Positions 18,658 to 27,687 are shown, numbered from the stretch's first letter. The stretch is DNA of 51,038 bases from Saprospiraceae bacterium (GCA_016722285.1 JADKGI010000028.1:1-51038); one strand, 5' to 3'. A program made the numbers and translations. Notes: generated by a model from the letters alone, not told the origin.

Positions 18658-21054
18658 ATGGAAGATATGACTGATAGTAATGAAAAAATGGAACTACTCC
18701 TGGGTAAACTTGAAACGTTACTCAAAAGGCAGGAAAGTTTTTCGAGAGAGATAAATGATTTACGGGATGAAATCAAGAGTATATCATCATCTCAATTTAA
18801 AACCCATTTTGACGAAAAGAAGGAAGCCAGAACAGACCTGACAATACATGAAAACGTCATTGAAGCAGTTAAAGAAACTGCACCTCCAACAAATCCATCA
18901 GAACAAGAGAAAATATACAAAAAGCAAAACCAATATAAGGCTCCTAAGCATATAATTTCACCCCAAATAAAATCAGATATTGAAAAATTCATTGGCGAAA
19001 ACCTAATTAATAAAATAGGGATTGCAATTACTGTAATTGGAGTAGCCATCGGTGCAAAGTACTCCATTGAGCATCAGTTGATCAGTCCTTTGACAAGAAT
19101 CATATTGGGTTATTTAATGGGATTAGGATTGCTTGGATTCGGTATAAAGCTGAAGAACAAATATGCAAATTACAGTGCAGTTCTTGTAAGTGGGGCAATA
19201 GCAATTTTATATTTTATTACATATTCGGCTTATAGCTTTTATGACTTAATACCGCAATTAATGGCATTTACATTGATGTTGGTTTTTACTGCATTTGCGG
19301 TAGTGGCGGCTATTAATTACGATAAGCAAATTATTGCACTATTTGGATTGGTAGGTGCATATGCCGTTCCGTTTTTCCTGAGTGAAGGTTCGGGAAATGT
19401 GTCAATACTTTTCAGTTATATGGCGATTATTAACATCGGTATTCTTTTTATAGCCTTTAAGAAATACTGGAAGTTGCTTTATTATTCGTCATTTTTAGTC
19501 ACATGGCTCATATACTTCTTATGGTACGCTATAAACTACCAGGTAGCAGAACATTTCCAATTATCCCTGGGATTCCTTTTCGTTTTCTTTTTGACATTCT
19601 ATTCGATTTTTCTGGCCTACAAATTGGTCCATAAGGAAAAGTTTGTAAAAAGAGACATAATACTATTACTTGCCAACTCCTTTGTGTTTTATGGACTAGG
19701 TTTTTCTATTTTAAGCACCCATAAAACAGGCGAACAATTGTTGGGATTATTTACTTTGTTCAATGCAATAGTGCATTTTGCAGTAAGTGCAGTCATTTAC
19801 AGGCAGAAACTGGGTGACCGAAATCTGTTTTTTCTAGTAGCCGGATTAGTTCTGGTTTTTATAACCATAGCCATACCGGTACAGTTGGATGGAAATTGGG
19901 TAACATTATTATGGGTTTTTGAAGCTGCTTCGCTGTTTTGGATTGGAAGAACTAAAATTGTTCCGTTTTACGAAAAGCTTTCCTACCCACTTATGTACTT
20001 AGCTTTTTTTAGTATCACACAGGACTGGGGTACTTCCTATAATAATTACAATCCTGATTATCCGGACTCAAGGCTCACCCCAATACTAAATATCAATTTT
20101 TTATCATCTGTATTATTTATGGCATCTTTTATTTTCATAAATTATTTGAACAACAACAAAAAATATGACTCACCTCTGTTGCCCCAAAAAGGTATAAGTT
20201 CATTAATTAATATATCTATGCCAGCTATACTGTTAATAGTACTTTATTATTCATTCCAAATGGAAATTTCGAACTATTGGAACCAGTTATTTGTAGATTC
20301 AGCAATTGGGATAAAAAAGGAAGGTCAGGAATATCCGGATAATTTTTGGAATTTTGATTTGAATAATTTTCAGACAATATGGATATTCAATTACTCTCTT
20401 TTGTTCTTCACAATTCTATCATACGTAAATATCAAAAAATTTAAAAATAGAAATTTAGGCCTGGCAAATATTGGTTTAAGTATTTTTGTTTTGCTTTTTT
20501 TCCTCACTCAAGGCCTTTTTATCCTTAGTGAACTTCGGGAGACATATCTGAATCAAACACTATCTGAATATTATCATAGAAGTAGCTTCAATATTGGCAT
20601 ACGATATATCTCGTTTGCATTAGTAGGACTATTATTATTTTCCATTTACAAATATCTGAATCAGGATTTCTTAAAACCTGTTTTTAAAAATGTAAAAATG
20701 GGCTTCGATTTATTACTCTATACTTCCATATTGTGGATAGCAAGCAGTGAATTAATATCATGGATGGATATTATGAAATCATCACAATCGTATAAACTTG
20801 GTTTAAGTATTCTTTGGGGTGTGTTCGCTTTACTATTAATTGTACTGGGAATCTGGAAAAAGAAAAAGCACATTCGTATTGGTGCTATTGCACTTTTTAC
20901 GGTAACCCTTATAAAGTTATTCTTCTATGATATTTCTGATCTCGACACGATCGCCAAAACCATTGTTTTTGTGTCATTGGGAATACTATTATTGCTAATC
21001 TCATTTCTGTACAATAAGTACAAACATCTCATATCTGAAGAAATTGAAAACTAA
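18658..21054 (+). CDS. DUF2339 family polytopic membrane protein
   Basis: A 798-residue membrane protein. Residues 1-45 are an N-terminal coiled coil (MELLLGKLETLLKRQESFSREINDL). A linker ends in IEKFIGENLINKIGIAITVIGVAIGAKYSIE, the conserved entry of DUF2339 proteins, followed by about 20 hydrophobic segments in regular succession. The Pro- and charge-containing VFEAASLFWIGRTK loop is typical of the family. Function is not established. In other phyla these genes sit beside DUF3999 genes, as here: the next gene overlaps the stop by 11 bases. It is far larger than its neighbours, so it may not be ordinary cassette cargo. Confidence 0.88.
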   Translation: MEDMTDSNEKMELLLGKLETLLKRQESFSREINDLRDEIKSISSSQFKTHFDEKKEARTDLTIHENVIEAVKETAPPTNPSEQEKIYKKQNQYKAPKHIISPQIKSDIEKFIGENLINKIGIAITVIGVAIGAKYSIEHQLISPLTRIILGYLMGLGLLGFGIKLKNKYANYSAVLVSGAIAILYFITYSAYSFYDLIPQLMAFTLMLVFTAFAVVAAINYDKQIIALFGLVGAYAVPFFLSEGSGNVSILFSYMAIINIGILFIAFKKYWKLLYYSSFLVTWLIYFLWYAINYQVAEHFQLSLGFLFVFFLTFYSIFLAYKLVHKEKFVKRDIILLLANSFVFYGLGFSILSTHKTGEQLLGLFTLFNAIVHFAVSAVIYRQKLGDRNLFFLVAGLVLVFITIAIPVQLDGNWVTLLWVFEAASLFWIGRTKIVPFYEKLSYPLMYLAFFSITQDWGTSYNNYNPDYPDSRLTPILNINFLSSVLFMASFIFINYLNNNKKYDSPLLPQKGISSLINISMPAILLIVLYYSFQMEISNYWNQLFVDSAIGIKKEGQEYPDNFWNFDLNNFQTIWIFNYSLLFFTILSYVNIKKFKNRNLGLANIGLSIFVLLFFLTQGLFILSELRETYLNQTLSEYYHRSSFNIGIRYISFALVGLLLFSIYKYLNQDFLKPVFKNVKMGFDLLLYTSILWIASSELISWMDIMKSSQSYKLGLSILWGVFALLLIVLGIWKKKKHIRIGAIALFTVTLIKLFFYDISDLDTIAKTIVFVSLGILLLLISFLYNKYKHLISEEIEN

Positions 21055-22272
21055 AATCCAACTGTTATATTTTCTTCTGCTACTTTGTTCAAATTCTTTT
21101 GGACAGATTAACCAATATGGTTTCAAAAGAGAATTATCGGGGTAAAAGATCATTGGCATAAAATAGTTTTGCCTGATGAAATTTTCAATAAAGTATCACC
21201 TGACCTTTCAGACATTAGAATTTTTGGGCTGACTGAGAGTAAAGACACCATAGAAGCACCCTATATTTTGCAGCTTGCTAAGGACAAAACCTCACTGAAT
21301 GATGTGTCATTTAATCTGGTCAATCAATCAAAAAACGAGAAAGGATATTATTTCACGTTTGAGATACCTTCTCAAAACGCTGTAAATCAGATAAAACTTG
21401 AATTTAAACAACAAAATTTTGATTGGACGCTGGCAATAGAAGGAAGTCAGGATCAGCGGGAATGGTTTTCAATCATTGAGAATTACAGAATCCTATCTAT
21501 AAAAAATGCGCTCACAGATTTTCAATTTACTAATGTAACTTTTCCCAACTCCAGATATCATTATTTCCGACTATGTATAAAAAGCAAAGAGAAGCCCGAA
21601 CTAATGTCTGCTAAAATGCAGATGAATGAGGTCTTTGGAGGCAGATTCAGAAATTATATAATCAATTCAACCAAAATTATTGAAGACAAACAATACAAAC
21701 AAAGCGTAATCAATATTGATTTGAAATCATCGGTTCCTGTATGCAATTTACAAATCTATGTGAGAGAAACTTTTGATTATTACAGGCCGGTTGTTATTAA
21801 ATATCTTTCCGATAGTATCAAAACACAGAATGGATGGAGACACAACTACACCAATTTGACTGATGGGATGATTAACTCGATTGAAAATAATGTTTTTAAC
21901 TTCAAAAGTACAACACTCCAAAAATTAAAAATCATTATTGAAAATCAGGACAATGCACCATTGCATATTGACTCATTTGTAGTGAAAGGTTACGTTCACG
22001 AATTAATTGTTCGGTTCAATGGGGCAGCAAATTATTACTTGACTTATGGGAATAATAATGTATCGGCCCCGCATTATGACATTGGACGGTTTATTGACAA
22101 AATACCTGCGACAATGACAGAATTACATCTTGGTAACGAACAATTCGTTGTGGCTGAAATTACAAAGAAAACGGAACCGCTATTCATGAATAAAAATTGG
22201 CTTTGGTTTACTATGGCCATTATTATTGTTTTGCTTGGATGGTTTTCGCTTAAAATGATTCAACAGAAATAA
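21044..22272 (+). CDS. DUF3999 family protein, one frameshift
   Basis: Partner of the DUF2339 gene, starting at a TTG that overlaps its end. The first frame gives a signal peptide (KIQLLYFLLLLCSNSFGQ) and YGFKRELSG, then stops at 21145. One extra G in the GGGG at about 21140 joins it to VKDHWHKIVLPDEIF, the long second part. The body has beta-rich DUF3999 features (LKLEFKQQNFDWTLAIEGSQD, WFSIIENY, YHYFRLCI) and a single C-terminal transmembrane helix (LWFTMAIIIVLLGWFSL). It should be a periplasmic protein anchored at its C-terminus, about 410 residues. The break is at a homopolymer and is probably a sequencing error. Confidence 0.8.
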
Positions 22273-22439
22273 CTTCATTTTCCAACAAAACATCCTATAA
22301 TTTGATTACTCAATAGTTAAACGGGCCTTTTTCCTTTTCGTCATATTTAGTGTATGCAAGTTGATACATATTTTATACCCGCACCTAATCTTCTTAATCC
22401 AGAACCTATGTTGTAAAAAATAGAGCCAGGGATATTTTA

Positions 22440-22583
22440 ATGGATAAAAAGGGATATTTTTGGTTTTTGAATGATAGCTATGGTATTACTAAATTTAATG
22501 GTAGTCAATTTGAGTTTTTTACAACCGAAAATGAGCCAAGCGACAATAATGTGGCTGACCTATATGAAACGAGTATTGAATAA
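22440..22583 (+). pseudogene. Fragment of a two-component regulator beta-propeller
   Basis: A 47-codon frame reads DKKGYFWFLNDSYGITKFNG, SQFEFFTTENEPSDN and NVADLYE. This is one blade of the 'two component regulator propeller' (Reg_prop) found in hybrid sensor kinases of Bacteroidota. Nothing else of such a protein is nearby. The 22273-22439 stretch before it holds no gene. Confidence 0.5.
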
Positions 22584-22664
22584 TGTAAAGCAAATGGCTT
22601 ACGGCAATGAACCTTACAAGTATAACAAATTAAAACCCAATGACAATAATAAATAAATTAAAAA

Positions 22665-23138
22665 ATGATCATTAGAGAGGCTCAAATTGACGATATCAAT
22701 CAAATTCAAATCGTAAGAAACTCTGTAATAGAAAATACTTTATCTGCCCCTAATTTAGTAACAGACGAAGATTGTAAGGAGTTTATGACCGTAAGGGGAA
22801 AAGGTTGGGTCTGTGAAATTGATAACCAAATTGTAGGTTTCGCAATTGCGGACTTGAAAGAAAAGAATATATGGGCATTATTTTTAAACCCAAAGTTTGA
22901 GAAAAAAGGTATAGGACAACTTCTGCACAAGACAATGTTAGACTGGTATTTTACACAAACAAGAGATACTGTGTGGCTAGGAACAGCTTTTAACACAAGA
23001 GCCGAAAAATTTTACAGAAAAGCAGGTTGGACGGAAGTTGGAACAAACGGAACAAAGGAAATCAAGTTTGAAATGACATTTGATGACTGGACAATAAGCA
23101 CGAACCGCCAACATAAGGTTGGCATCATGTTTAAATAA
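22665..23138 (+). CDS. GNAT family N-acetyltransferase
   Basis: Acetyl-CoA-dependent N-acetyltransferase of 157 residues. It has the usual order: MIIREAQIDDINQIQIVR (beta1/alpha1), VCEIDNQIVGFAIADL (beta2-3), NIWALFLNPKFEKKGIGQLLHKTMLDW (beta4 and the acetyl-CoA pyrophosphate loop, here KKGIGQLL), then TAFNTRAEKFYRKAGWTEVG (motif B). The substrate is unknown. The last 13 codons read into the attC-like site that follows (stop 23136), so the true conserved core ends near DDWTI. Overlap of cassette ORF and attC is common. Confidence 0.88.
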   Translation: MIIREAQIDDINQIQIVRNSVIENTLSAPNLVTDEDCKEFMTVRGKGWVCEIDNQIVGFAIADLKEKNIWALFLNPKFEKKGIGQLLHKTMLDWYFTQTRDTVWLGTAFNTRAEKFYRKAGWTEVGTNGTKEIKFEMTFDDWTISTNRQHKVGIMFK

Positions 23139-23177
23139 TAATTCAATTTTGCAAATAAGCTTAGTTCTTGGTTGGCA
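23104..23177 (+). repeat. attC-like recombination site after GNAT
   Basis: GCCAAC (23107-23112) and GTTGGCA (23171-23177) are complementary outer cores. Flanking arms also pair imperfectly (CGAACC on the left with GTTTCGG on the right; ATAAG with CTTAG inside). A short GCCAAC/GTTGGC hairpin at 23107-23123 lies within the left arm. Length, about 75 bases, is in the usual attC range. Confidence 0.55.
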
Positions 23178-23262
23178 GTTTCGGGATCTGAAATCGCATA
23201 CGAACACGAAGCACTAAAAGTTAATTAGAATATAAAACAACATTATCCGTATAGAAGGCTTT

Positions 23263-23433
23263 AATGGAGATACATTTGCTATACACATGAACCTATAAGG
23301 TGTGGATTTTATGAGGGTTAAGGAATATCAAGGACATAGTTCACCTGAGACTTCAGCCATCTACACACTCTCAACGGATAAAATGAAGAGTGATGTGAAA
23401 TCACCTTTGGATAATGTGGAACTATTTAAATAA
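23263..23433 (+). pseudogene. C-terminal remnant of a tyrosine recombinase (integrase)
   Basis: The frame reads DTFAIHMNL, a TAA at 23296, then GVDFMRVKEYQGHSSPETSA, IYTLSTDKM, VKSPLDNVELFK and a stop. This matches the last 55 residues of XerCD/IntI-type recombinases: the box II H-x-x-R region appears as GHSSPETSAIY, keeping the GHSS motif and the nucleophile Tyr, and the terminal KSPLD signature is typical of integron and Bacteroidota integrases. The catalytic Arg-containing box I and the whole N-terminal domain are missing. It could be the ghost of the array's own integrase or of an unrelated element. Confidence 0.55.
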
Positions 23434-23483
23434 TACGGCTAAATTTGTATCTGAGATTGGCACATGCCAGTGCCAATACAATT

Positions 23484-23493
23484 GTTGTATGCC
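23484..23493 (+). repeat. Cassette left core (R'-like) before VOC gene
   Basis: GTTGTATGCC, 18 bases before the ATG of the VOC gene, is the exact reverse complement of GGCATACAAC at 23908-23917 just after that gene. In an excised circular cassette these two would form the outer arms of one attC. Confidence 0.55.
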
Positions 23494-23510
23494 ATTTATG
23501 TAAACACAGA

Positions 23511-23902
23511 ATGAAAATTGAACATATCGCAGTCTGGACTTTGGATTTAGAAAAAATGAAGAGCTTTTATTTGAAATTTTTCGACTTAAAATCAAATGAA
23601 AAATACTATAATCCAAAGAAAAAATTTAGCTCATATTTTTTAGCATTTGAAAATGGTGCACGTATTGAATTAATGCATAGACCTGACATATCTAAATTTA
23701 TTGAGAAATCTGATTCAAAATTAGGATTGACTCATTTTGCTATTTCTGTTGGGTCAAAGGAAAAGGTTGAATCGCTTACTTTACTGAATTAGTGCGAAAA
23801 AATGGATTTAGTATAATTGGAGAACCTAGGACAACTGGTGACGGATATTATGAAAGTGTAATCTCTGATCCAGAAGGGAATTTAATTGAAATAACTGAAT
23901 AA
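23511..23902 (+). CDS. VOC family (glyoxalase-like) protein, one frameshift
   Basis: Vicinal oxygen chelate fold protein of about 130 residues with two beta-alpha-beta-beta-beta modules. The first frame runs MKIEHIAVWTLDLEKMKSFY to GLTHFAISVGSKEKVESLT and then stops. One more T at about 23781 joins it to ELVRKNGFSIIGEPRTTGDGYYESVISDPEGNLIEITE, which carries the conserved DPEGNLIE metal-ligand Glu. His in IEHIAVW and in LTHFAIS are the other likely ligands. Function within the superfamily (lyase, dioxygenase, resistance protein) cannot be assigned. The gene is enclosed by complementary cassette cores at 23484 and 23908. Confidence 0.82.
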
Positions 23903-23906
23903 AAAA

Positions 23907-24047
23907 CGGCATACAACAATGTATTGAAATAATAGCAGAGATAGTGGTAAAATCATAGATTGTAGCCCACTCCAACATACTTGGAACTTGACAAGAAAGT
24001 GCAACGCAATCGGCTACTATTCTTATACTAACCGCCGTTGAACAACT
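23907..24047 (+). repeat. attC-like recombination site after VOC gene
   Basis: GGCATACAAC (23908-23917) begins 5 bases after the VOC stop. The right side ends in ACCGCCGTTGAACAAC (to 24047). Inner arms pair with unpaired bases: GTATTGAAATAATAGC on the left against GGCTACTATTCTTATAC on the right. Total about 140 bases. Joined to the cassette's own left end (TTGTATGCC) the outer arms become perfectly complementary. Confidence 0.6.
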
Positions 24048-24168
24048 TAATAATAAATAAAATTATAGACTGCCTAGAAAAGCGACAAACCGGTAAAAGA
24101 AGTCTGCAGGCATGCTAAAACGGCAGTCAGGACAACAGAATAATCAGAAAAAAAAATATTAGAAAAAT

Positions 24169-24789
24169 ATGAGTAAAATAATCTTTGACAGCGGAATATC
24201 TCTTGACGGATTTTTTGCAGGGGACAACAGAAGTCCAAAAAACCCTATGGGTGGAGTGTCAGGGCAAATCCATTCCTGGATGTTTAATCAAAAAGCTTTT
24301 TGGGAATACTTAGGGTTTGAAGGAGGAAAAGAAGATGGACCTGACGGAGAATTCATTAGAGAGACAATCGCAAGAACGGGTGCATTCATTATGGGAAAAC
24401 GAATGTTTGAGGAAGGTGAAGCCAGTTGGCCAAATGACCTGTACAAAGCTGATGTTTATGTTTTAACACATGAAAAGAGAGAACCTTGGGTTCAGGAAGG
24501 AACGACAACTTTTTACTTCATAAATGATGGAATAGAAAGTGCGTTGGACAAGGCAAGACTATCCGCAAAAGGAAAGGACATAAGAATACAAGGCGGTGCA
24601 AACACCATTCAACAATTTTTAAATGCAGGACTTGTGGACGAATTTTTCATTCACATAGCACCGGTTTTTTTAGGTAGTGGTATCCGACTATTCGAAGGCA
24701 TTGATAAAGACAAATATACCTTACAAATTTCAGGGGTTATACCTTCAGATTTTACAACTCATTTAAGATATCAGCTAACAAAGAAATAA
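24169..24789 (+). CDS. RibD C-terminal/dihydrofolate reductase-like protein
   Basis: A 206-residue NADPH-dependent reductase-fold protein (RibD_C family). It opens SKIIFDSGISLDGFFAGDN, the usual FxxxSLDGxxA motif, and has ARTGAFIMGKRMFEEGEASW, VYVLTHEKREPW, KDIRIQGGANTIQQFLNAGLVDEFFIHIAPVFLGSGIRLFEG. The GGA and substrate-side LVDE..IHIAPVFLGSG.RLF motifs are complete. These proteins are annotated 'dihydrofolate reductase family' but rarely have proven folate activity. DHFR-like genes are frequent integron cargo. The leader from the preceding GTTGAAC core is about 120 bases. Confidence 0.9.
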   Translation: MSKIIFDSGISLDGFFAGDNRSPKNPMGGVSGQIHSWMFNQKAFWEYLGFEGGKEDGPDGEFIRETIARTGAFIMGKRMFEEGEASWPNDLYKADVYVLTHEKREPWVQEGTTTFYFINDGIESALDKARLSAKGKDIRIQGGANTIQQFLNAGLVDEFFIHIAPVFLGSGIRLFEGIDKDKYTLQISGVIPSDFTTHLRYQLTKK

Positions 24790-25291
24790 AAAAAAACGAC
24801 CAGCTATCATTGGTATGATAAAATGGTGGTTGATGTACTTCTTACAAACATTTGTGCAAGATTAAACATTTGGAATTCTATTGAGTATTTGTGAGTAAAT
24901 ATGGATATTTCGTCAGACAGTGGACTTTTGCCGTCAATATTAATTAAAAACAAAGTTAATGTGAAAAATTAATTGATATTAATAACCATATCATTTTAAA
25001 ACTGCAGAATAACATGTGATGTCAAAACTTTCGTAAATAAGATGGAAATAAAATATCGTGCTTATATTTGACATTATATGGAGCTAAAATATACCATTGA
25101 GAGTCAGTCCACTACGAGCGGTTACAGATATTTCCACAAACAGAAAACCACCGATGGGCGGAAAGACAGGCCAGATTATCGTGTTGATGAAACAGTAAAT
25201 GACACTTGATATTTAAATATCAGTCTGACAGGTATCCAACCACCTTCTATTTTGTAAATGGCAATTTTAATAGACACCACACTGACAAGAA
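24790..25291. other. Intergenic, one short unassigned ORF
   Basis: No recognisable gene. A 43-codon ATG frame at 25078-25209 (KYTIESQSTTSGYRYFHKQK) is open but has no family I know. The start of the gap, ACGACCAGCTATC after the reductase stop, could be a decayed attC core but has no visible partner. Confidence 0.4.
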
Positions 25292-26194
25292 ATGCAAGAA
25301 GAGTATATCCATAGAATAAATAAAGTCTTGACCTATATTGATGAAAATTTGAACAATGAATTGTCGTTAAAGACATTATCAAATGTTGCCTATTATTCGC
25401 CTTTTCATTTACACAGGCTGTTTAAAGCAATAACTAATGAAACACTTAATACATACATTACACGAAAACGCATTGAAAGAACGGCAATGATGCTGATACA
25501 CAATAAAGAATATAGTATTACAGAAATAGCTTACAAATATGGGTTTAAAAATGACTCCACGTTTTCAAGAACATTTAAAAAATTATATGGACAAAGTCCC
25601 TCAGAATTTCGAAAATCAAACCTGGAGAATTTTAGCAAGATTAGTAAAGTGAAGAGCAAAAACGGTAAAGTGAATTTTATAACCGAAGAATACCTTTGCA
25701 ACATTAATAATCTTAAAAATTGGATAAAAATGAATGCAAAAATTGAAATTACCGAAATGCCAAAAATGAATTTGGCTTATGTTACACAAATTGGGGTAAA
25801 CGGAATAGAAAATGCTTTTCAGAAAATTGTTAGATGGGCGACGCCTCAAGGACTACTTTCAAATGCAGGTGCTAATATGTGTAGAGTTTTTCACGACAGT
25901 TTTAAAGTAACTGATGCTGACAAAGTGAGAATGAGCATAGGAATCCTTACAAATCAGAAACTGGAAGCAGATGGTGAAGTTGGACTATCGACAATTGAGA
26001 AAGGGAGAAATATTGTTGGACATTTTATCATTGAGCCACGAGAATTTGAACGATCCTGGGAGAGTTTATTTATCTGGATGAACGATAATGGCTACAAAAA
26101 AGCAGACAGATTCCCATTTGAAATTTATCATAACAATTACAATGAGCATCCTGAAAAGAAATGTATTGTAGATTTATGTATCCCAATTGTATAA
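25292..26194 (+). CDS. AraC family regulator with GyrI-like effector domain
   Basis: A 300-residue transcription regulator. Residues 8-105 form the two-helix-turn-helix AraC domain (VLTYIDENLNNELSLKTLSNVAYYSPFHLHRLFKA, then ITEIAYKYGFKNDSTFSRTFKKLYGQSPSEFRK). Residues 150-300 are a GyrI-like/SOUL-type small-molecule-binding domain (KIEITEMPKMNLAYVTQIG, RMSIGILTN, GRNIVGHFIIEPREFERSWESLFIWM, EIYHNNYNEHPEKKCIVDLCIPI). This is the Rob/MarA-like arrangement in which the effector domain senses hydrophobic drugs. The start, ATG at 25292, is followed directly by the HTH. No clear target operator is visible nearby. Confidence 0.9.
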   Translation: MQEEYIHRINKVLTYIDENLNNELSLKTLSNVAYYSPFHLHRLFKAITNETLNTYITRKRIERTAMMLIHNKEYSITEIAYKYGFKNDSTFSRTFKKLYGQSPSEFRKSNLENFSKISKVKSKNGKVNFITEEYLCNINNLKNWIKMNAKIEITEMPKMNLAYVTQIGVNGIENAFQKIVRWATPQGLLSNAGANMCRVFHDSFKVTDADKVRMSIGILTNQKLEADGEVGLSTIEKGRNIVGHFIIEPREFERSWESLFIWMNDNGYKKADRFPFEIYHNNYNEHPEKKCIVDLCIPIV

Positions 26195-26350
26195 TGAAAA
26201 TAAAAACAGCCACTATTTTACGTTTGGCAAAAAAGTGGGAGAAAAGCAGCATTGAATATTTTGAATTCTTTAATACTTTTGTATTACATTTGATCATTGG
26301 TATGGGTAATTTCCCACATTGGAAAGACCAAAACCAAAATATATCATTGT

Positions 26351-26730
26351 AAAGCGAAGGTGTGTATAACAAATTGCACAAAGTGTAAAACATTAAATCC
26401 TTCTATTTCTTAAGTTTATTAACTTCTAAAAAAGATAATTAAATTACCAAAAGAAAAACCATCTAAATTATAAAAAAGAACTCCGAAATCGGAGGTAGGA
26501 TGCAAAGAGCGAGGCCGTTCCGGTACGCGGAGCGGTTTAGCGGAACTAGCCTTTTTTGTTTACTTTTTTTGTCAATGCAAAAAAGTAAAAGCCCGTCGTG
26601 GCTTGAACGACATTGCCAGACTTTTGTACTGATTAAAGGCCAAGTAACTTAGTAAATTTTGCCTTGAAACTAAAACTAAGAAAATCCTTGTTTTTAAAAA
26701 TGTGCAATTTGTTATACACACAAAGCGAAG
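26351..26730. mobile_element. MITE-like element with perfect terminal inverted repeats and 9-bp target duplication
   Basis: A 362-bp non-coding element (26360-26721) has perfect 21-bp terminal inverted repeats (left 26360-26380 beginning GTGTGTATAAC, right 26701-26721 ending GTTATACACAC). It is flanked by a 9-bp direct repeat AAAGCGAAG at 26351-26359 and 26722-26730. Inside are a strong hairpin (TTTACTTTTTT at 26559-26569 with AAAAAAGTAAA at 26579-26589) and no gene. The length, exact termini and target-site duplication fit a miniature inverted-repeat element mobilised in trans. The alternative is a long attC whose cores are GTATAAC/GTTATAC. The perfect symmetry and the flanking duplication argue against it. 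Confidence 0.55.
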
Positions 26731-26780
26731 TAGCTTATGCATGGAAGAGAAAAACAATCTAACAACTAAATATAAAACAT

Positions 26781-27245
26781 ATGACAACATCACACATTTA
26801 TCCCGGAGCACACTCATTGAATGCTTATATAACTATCAAAGGGGTAAGCGAAGCTATAGAGTTTTACAAAAAAGCCTTTGGTGCAAAAGAGAAGGCAAGA
26901 TTAATGATGCCTGACGGTCTAATAGGTCACGCAGAAATTGACATTGAAGGTTCGTTGCTGATGATGGCAGATGAAAATATCGAATGGGGTAATAAAAGTC
27001 CACAAACAATTGGCGGAAATCCAATGGCTTTTGGCTTATATGTTAAAGACGTAGATGCTATATTTCAACAAGCAATTGATGCTGGGGCTACAGTTGTCAT
27101 GCCTGTCAAAGATGAATTTTATGGTGACAGAGTGGGACAAGTAATGGACCCTTTTGGATATAAATGGATGATTACCACACACAAAGAAGATGTGAGTTTT
27201 GAGGAAATGCAAAAACGGTCTGACAAAATGTTTTCTGGGGAATAA
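26781..27245 (+). CDS. VOC family protein (PhnB/glyoxalase-like)
   Basis: A 154-residue VOC protein of the PhnB-like group. It opens TTSHIYPGAHSLNAYITIKGVSEAIEFYKKAFGAKEKARL, then IGHAEIDIEGSLLMMADE, GLYVKDVDAIFQQAIDAGATVVMPVKDEFYGDRVGQVMDPFGYKWMI. Metal-ligand positions GHAEI, YGDR and DPFGYKW are typical. These proteins often relate to antibiotic or glyoxal handling but the substrate is unknown. A second VOC gene follows 33 bases later in the same direction, and the AraC/GyrI regulator lies upstream beyond the MITE-like element. Confidence 0.9.
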   Translation: MTTSHIYPGAHSLNAYITIKGVSEAIEFYKKAFGAKEKARLMMPDGLIGHAEIDIEGSLLMMADENIEWGNKSPQTIGGNPMAFGLYVKDVDAIFQQAIDAGATVVMPVKDEFYGDRVGQVMDPFGYKWMITTHKEDVSFEEMQKRSDKMFSGE

Positions 27246-27278
27246 TAAAAGAGAGAAGTGAAATATATCATAGGCCAA

Positions 27279-27655
27279 ATGAATACGATCGGTTATTTTG
27301 AAATTCAATCATCTCATCCAAACAAAGAAATTAATTTTTACCAGGCTGTTTTGGCTGGAAATTTACAAAAGATGAGTTTCTTCCAATTGAATACTACCGA
27401 ATTGAAACCAATATTATCTATGGAGGTCTGTTAAAACTTCAGGCAAAAACACCGCAAGCTGAATTTGGAACCAATGCATTTATATGCTCAGTGCAAGTTG
27501 ACAATTTTGACAAGGCCAGTGAACTCATACTAAAAAATGGTGGACAAATTGCCATGCCAAAATTTGCTATTCCTTCACGCTGTTGCCAAGGGTACTTTAT
27601 TGACTTTGACAACAATGTTTTCGGAATTTTTGAAATCGATGTACATGCAAAATAA
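27279..27655 (+). CDS. VOC family protein, one frameshift
   Basis: From the ATG at 27279 the protein reads MNTIGYFEIQSSHPNKEINFYQAV, then shifts. One extra T in GTTTTGGC at about 27350 restores FGWKFTKDEFLPIEYYRIETN, IYGGLL, FICSVQVDNFDKASELILKNGGQIAMPKFAIP and GYFIDFDNNVFGIFEIDV, to a stop at 27653. About 125 residues, a single-domain glyoxalase of the kind with 'GWxF' and 'D.DNN.FGI' motifs. The break is a homopolymer contraction. Probably co-transcribed with the VOC gene at 26781. Confidence 0.78.
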
Positions 27656-27687
27656 TATTGTCAAAGAATGGTGCGAATAAAAGAACG

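Noticed and set aside
18393..18776. Short frames on both strands before DUF2339
   Set aside because: No recognisable domain, and they overlap the start of the DUF2339 gene.
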